Assembly (NCBI GenBank): GCA_033065855.1
Contig: JAVXUO010000057.1
Span: 1-64,000 of the forward strand
Length of the DNA: 64,000 bases
Source: Escallonia rubra
Lineage: Eukaryota; Streptophyta; Magnoliopsida; Escalloniales; Escalloniaceae
Direction of reading: 5' to 3'
Made by a program: the position numbers and the translations under genes. The notes under the pieces are model-generated. The model was not told the DNA's origin, made no database searches, and saw only the letters and a program-made list of their open reading frames with translations. Each line of letters begins with the position of its first letter. The stretch's first letter is position 1. Of this stretch, positions 61,262-64,000 are shown one piece after another.

Positions 61262-63280
61262 TGGCCTCTTGAAAGATAAATGCAAAGGATGTTAACCTTT
61301 AAGCTGGGGGTGAAAACACCACCTTACTAAAAGCAATTCCAAAAGGTAGTAGGAAAATGATAACGCATTGGTAAGCCGGTTATGCATTATGTTTTATGAC
61401 ATCAATACGATAGACTTTGAGTTTATGATAAGCTACTTAGAGCTAAATGTCAAAGATATTTCTTTTTTTTCTTTTATTTTTTTTTCGATGGGGGTGGGGG
61501 CGGTTTCCGTAGAACATTGGGTTCATCCCTAAGGGCTAAGGGAACATTAGAGATGGCAAAGTCACAAGATGAGAGTTTAAAGCTATCCAAACGAAATAAG
61601 CAAGATCTTCAGCAGCTTTTGCGTGTTCCTCTCAAGTCAGTATCCATCAGGACTGGGTAGAGAGGGGCAACGCTGCAACTGGATCTAAGGCTTCATATGT
61701 TAGATTATCTTGTTTGCAGTATCATTGGTACTCCTGAAAACGACAGTGCATAATATATCTAGTAATATAGTACTAATATATTTTGGGGCCGACAACTTTT
61801 GTATGAAACGAGAGATGTTCTCGTGTAACTGTCTAAGTATGTTAGGTCATATCGGAAAATCCGTTCACTACAGTGCTATGAAATACCATCCTCTCATTTA
61901 ACCAAAAAAAAGTTTAAAACTATCTCTCTCTTCTTTGGTTGTTTTTCTCATTCCAAAAAGAAGGAAAAGGAAAGGAAAATGTATGCCACACTGAAACTTT
62001 GGAGCTTGGGTGGTTTAGGTTGTGTGGCCAGGTCTGGTGTTTAGGTGTTGTGTGTTCTCTGGACTGGGTCGGTAATGCACTTATTAGGGTACTGTCATTC
62101 ACGACCTTGGACGATATTGTTAAGCGGCCTCCTCTGTTCAAGTGTTACCGAGTGATGTGGACAAACAGTAGTCTGTTTTCGACGTGCCTAGCGTAATTGG
62201 AGGCAATACTGAGATACACGCTCAAGCATGCAAGCGAGCCTTGTCTTCATTCCGTCCTTGGTTACTGTTGTGGCCTTTCGGAATGCTTAGAGTCTCAACA
62301 ATTTATAGGTACTTTGCGCATGTAAGTTGTACGGTAACATTTACTTTTTATTGTATGGTTATTGTGAAGAAAATTTGGGTAATTGGTTGCATCTTGCTAG
62401 CAGATGCGACGTAACCAACGTGCCATTCAAATGGTTATCATCCTCATGCTTTAATTTGTACTTGTACATAGAAATGTGATAGTTAAGACAAAAAATAAAG
62501 GGAAAAACTATTAAAAATATTAAACGTTATAGCTTTAATAAATGTGAAAAGCTGTTGTTATTCCATTGAGAACTTCTCTATGGCAACCGATAAAAGAAAA
62601 AGATAATTATCCCCTTATTTCAAGCCTACATGTATAACTTCATTAATGGTAAAGAGGCCGTATAGATTTTAAATTTACAACCCTTACTATGTTCTCTTTC
62701 TCTTCTAGCCGTCTCCCCAACCGTCATCACCATCACATTGGCAAACCAATGAGAGTCGCCTCCCCTAGTATTCTTGAATCTCACCGGCGGTCATTAGATC
62801 CCGCCGGTGGTTCGTTGCTGCGGCAGTTGGAACTGCGATGGTTGGTGAGACGACCAATGGACGGCAGCCATGGTGGGTGGGGCTATGGCATGGTAGTGAA
62901 TGGGATGCGTTGGTGGATTACGGGTGGACACCGACAGCGGTGGTGGTGGTGCATCGTCGGTAGCGGAGGCGTAAGCTGATGGATATTGTGAGTAGTGGTG
63001 GTGTTGGCGGTTGCAGGAAAATAAAATAAAGAAAGGTAAAAGATTCAAAACTACGTCGTTATGGTTCATAGTTATATATAGAAGTTCTTATAACATAACA
63101 ACACATCCACCTGACCCATAGTAGATGGAGGAAAGGTTATATTAAACATCAGAGATTCAGAAATTGGCGAGCATTTAACACATTCTACTGTATTCTACTA
63201 CTATGTATTCTGCTCTGAATCTTGTAGTTTGGCAATTATGCACCGACAACAGAGGTACAAATCTAAGATCTTAAACTAAG
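61262..63280. other. Intergenic DNA without recognisable gene
   Basis: Short open frames only. 62690-62990 is GC-rich with CGGTGG/GGTGGTGG units resembling other degenerate GGT minisatellites in the window. A T-run followed by a G-run lies at 61460-61505. Confidence 0.35.
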
Positions 63281-63289
63281 ACCCTTATA

Positions 63290-64000
63290 AGTCTCTCCGG
63301 ACAATTAATTTAAAACACAAAAACAGTCTCTCCGGACAATTATAGGAGTCTGTCCAACCATTGCCAAGAAGAAAAAGGGTCACATCTTTAACAAACATCC
63401 GACCAAACAACTAATTGCAGGTGAACCTCAATGACTCAATCATCAACCCTACCTCTACTTTTGTAAACTGTGGCAGAGCCTTTCGACATGTCAATCAAAT
63501 GTTTCTCTTATTAACCAAGAAAGAAAATAAAAGCAGCCCAAATACCACATGGCAAAATTGTATAAAAAGACCAGATATACCAGTTTCGAAGAGAGATCAT
63601 TTTTCGATTAGGGAGCGGCTAATTCCCACCATATAAATTGTTTGGAGACTGGAGTTCACTCCATTTATAACTTAGAAAATTAATTCAAAACGCCAAAATC
63701 CAGTTCCTGGAAAATAGTGGAAGTCCGTCAAACCCTTACCATGGATGTAGGAGGTGGGAGGCGTCCGACTACACCGCTTTCTAGGACTCCGGCACCGGCA
63801 GTCCGGGGGTGGGGAAGCCAAGAAGACAAGATGGCAAACCCTTTTAAACTGGTGGCCATTGTTGGTCCAGCTTAGGAGCTCATTTTGTGTGATCAGACAA
63901 GGCTATAATTGAGCGAAAGAAGAGACGGCCACACCATTGACAAACATCCAACGAAACAATTAATTGTAGCTCACCTCGATGACTCTATCATCAGCCCTAC
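63290..64000. repeat. Diverged direct repeat, about 540 bp apart, reaching the window end
   Basis: CAAACATCCGACCAAACAACTAATTGCAGGTGAACCTCAATGACTC... (from about 63391) recurs as CAAACATCCAACGAAACAATTAATTGTAGCTCACCTCGATGACTC... (from about 63941) and both run to ATCA.CCCTAC. AATTAATTTAAAACACAAAA (about 63301) recurs as AATTAATTCAAAACGCCAAA (about 63678). The second copy runs out of the window, so the array may continue. Confidence 0.6.

Overview
The window looks like nuclear DNA of a eudicot plant. Genes have many GT-AG introns, no operons, AT-rich introns and intergenic DNA, and dense nested plant transposons. Five host genes can be reconstructed exon by exon: an extensin arabinosyltransferase (EXAD, + strand, 7.7-15.5 kb), adenylosuccinate synthetase (20.4-25.3 kb, +), an IGHMBP2/SMUBP2-type superfamily 1 helicase (26.8-36.9 kb, +), a DREB2F-like AP2/ERF factor (37.9-38.8 kb, -) and a PHD plus TRF-type Myb protein (41.4-46.8 kb, -; its first leader exon is probably at about 50.1 kb). 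EXAD, ADSS and DREB2F are near neighbours on Arabidopsis chromosome 3 (At3g57630, At3g57610, At3g57600), so this is a conserved block expanded by transposons.

Layout: 0-6.7 kb is a transposon graveyard: a Harbinger-like element, a solo LTR, a decayed Ty3/gypsy pol and foldback MITEs. 16.36-18.74 kb is a non-autonomous hAT element. Inside it sits a second terminal-inverted-repeat element that has captured the 5' end of a geranylgeranyl reductase (CHLP) gene. The helicase introns hold an hAT element, an Au-type SINE, a Stowaway-like MITE and TRIM-like debris.

51.04-56.66 kb is a complete, apparently young Mutator-like element. It has a perfect 9-bp target duplication, 114-bp terminal inverted repeats with one mismatch, an intact MURA-type transposase gene, and a convergent second gene for a small GRF-zinc-finger, membrane-anchored protein. 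This two-gene element is the best candidate for an underdescribed system.

56.8-60.6 kb holds two inverted copies of one hAT family. One is split by a solo LTR carrying an eight-copy palindromic array. The other is split by a Mutator-like element with a 31-bp palindromic tandem repeat. 60.8-61.3 kb is a short retro-insertion with a target duplication and poly(A), carrying an open RNase H-like frame. The remainder to 64 kb has no recognisable gene.

The five host genes are unrelated in function (cell-wall glycosylation, purine synthesis, nucleic-acid unwinding, stress transcription, chromatin or telomere-like DNA binding). Their grouping reflects ancestral synteny, not a pathway. All transposon calls rest on terminal structures read directly from the sequence; family names are inferred.
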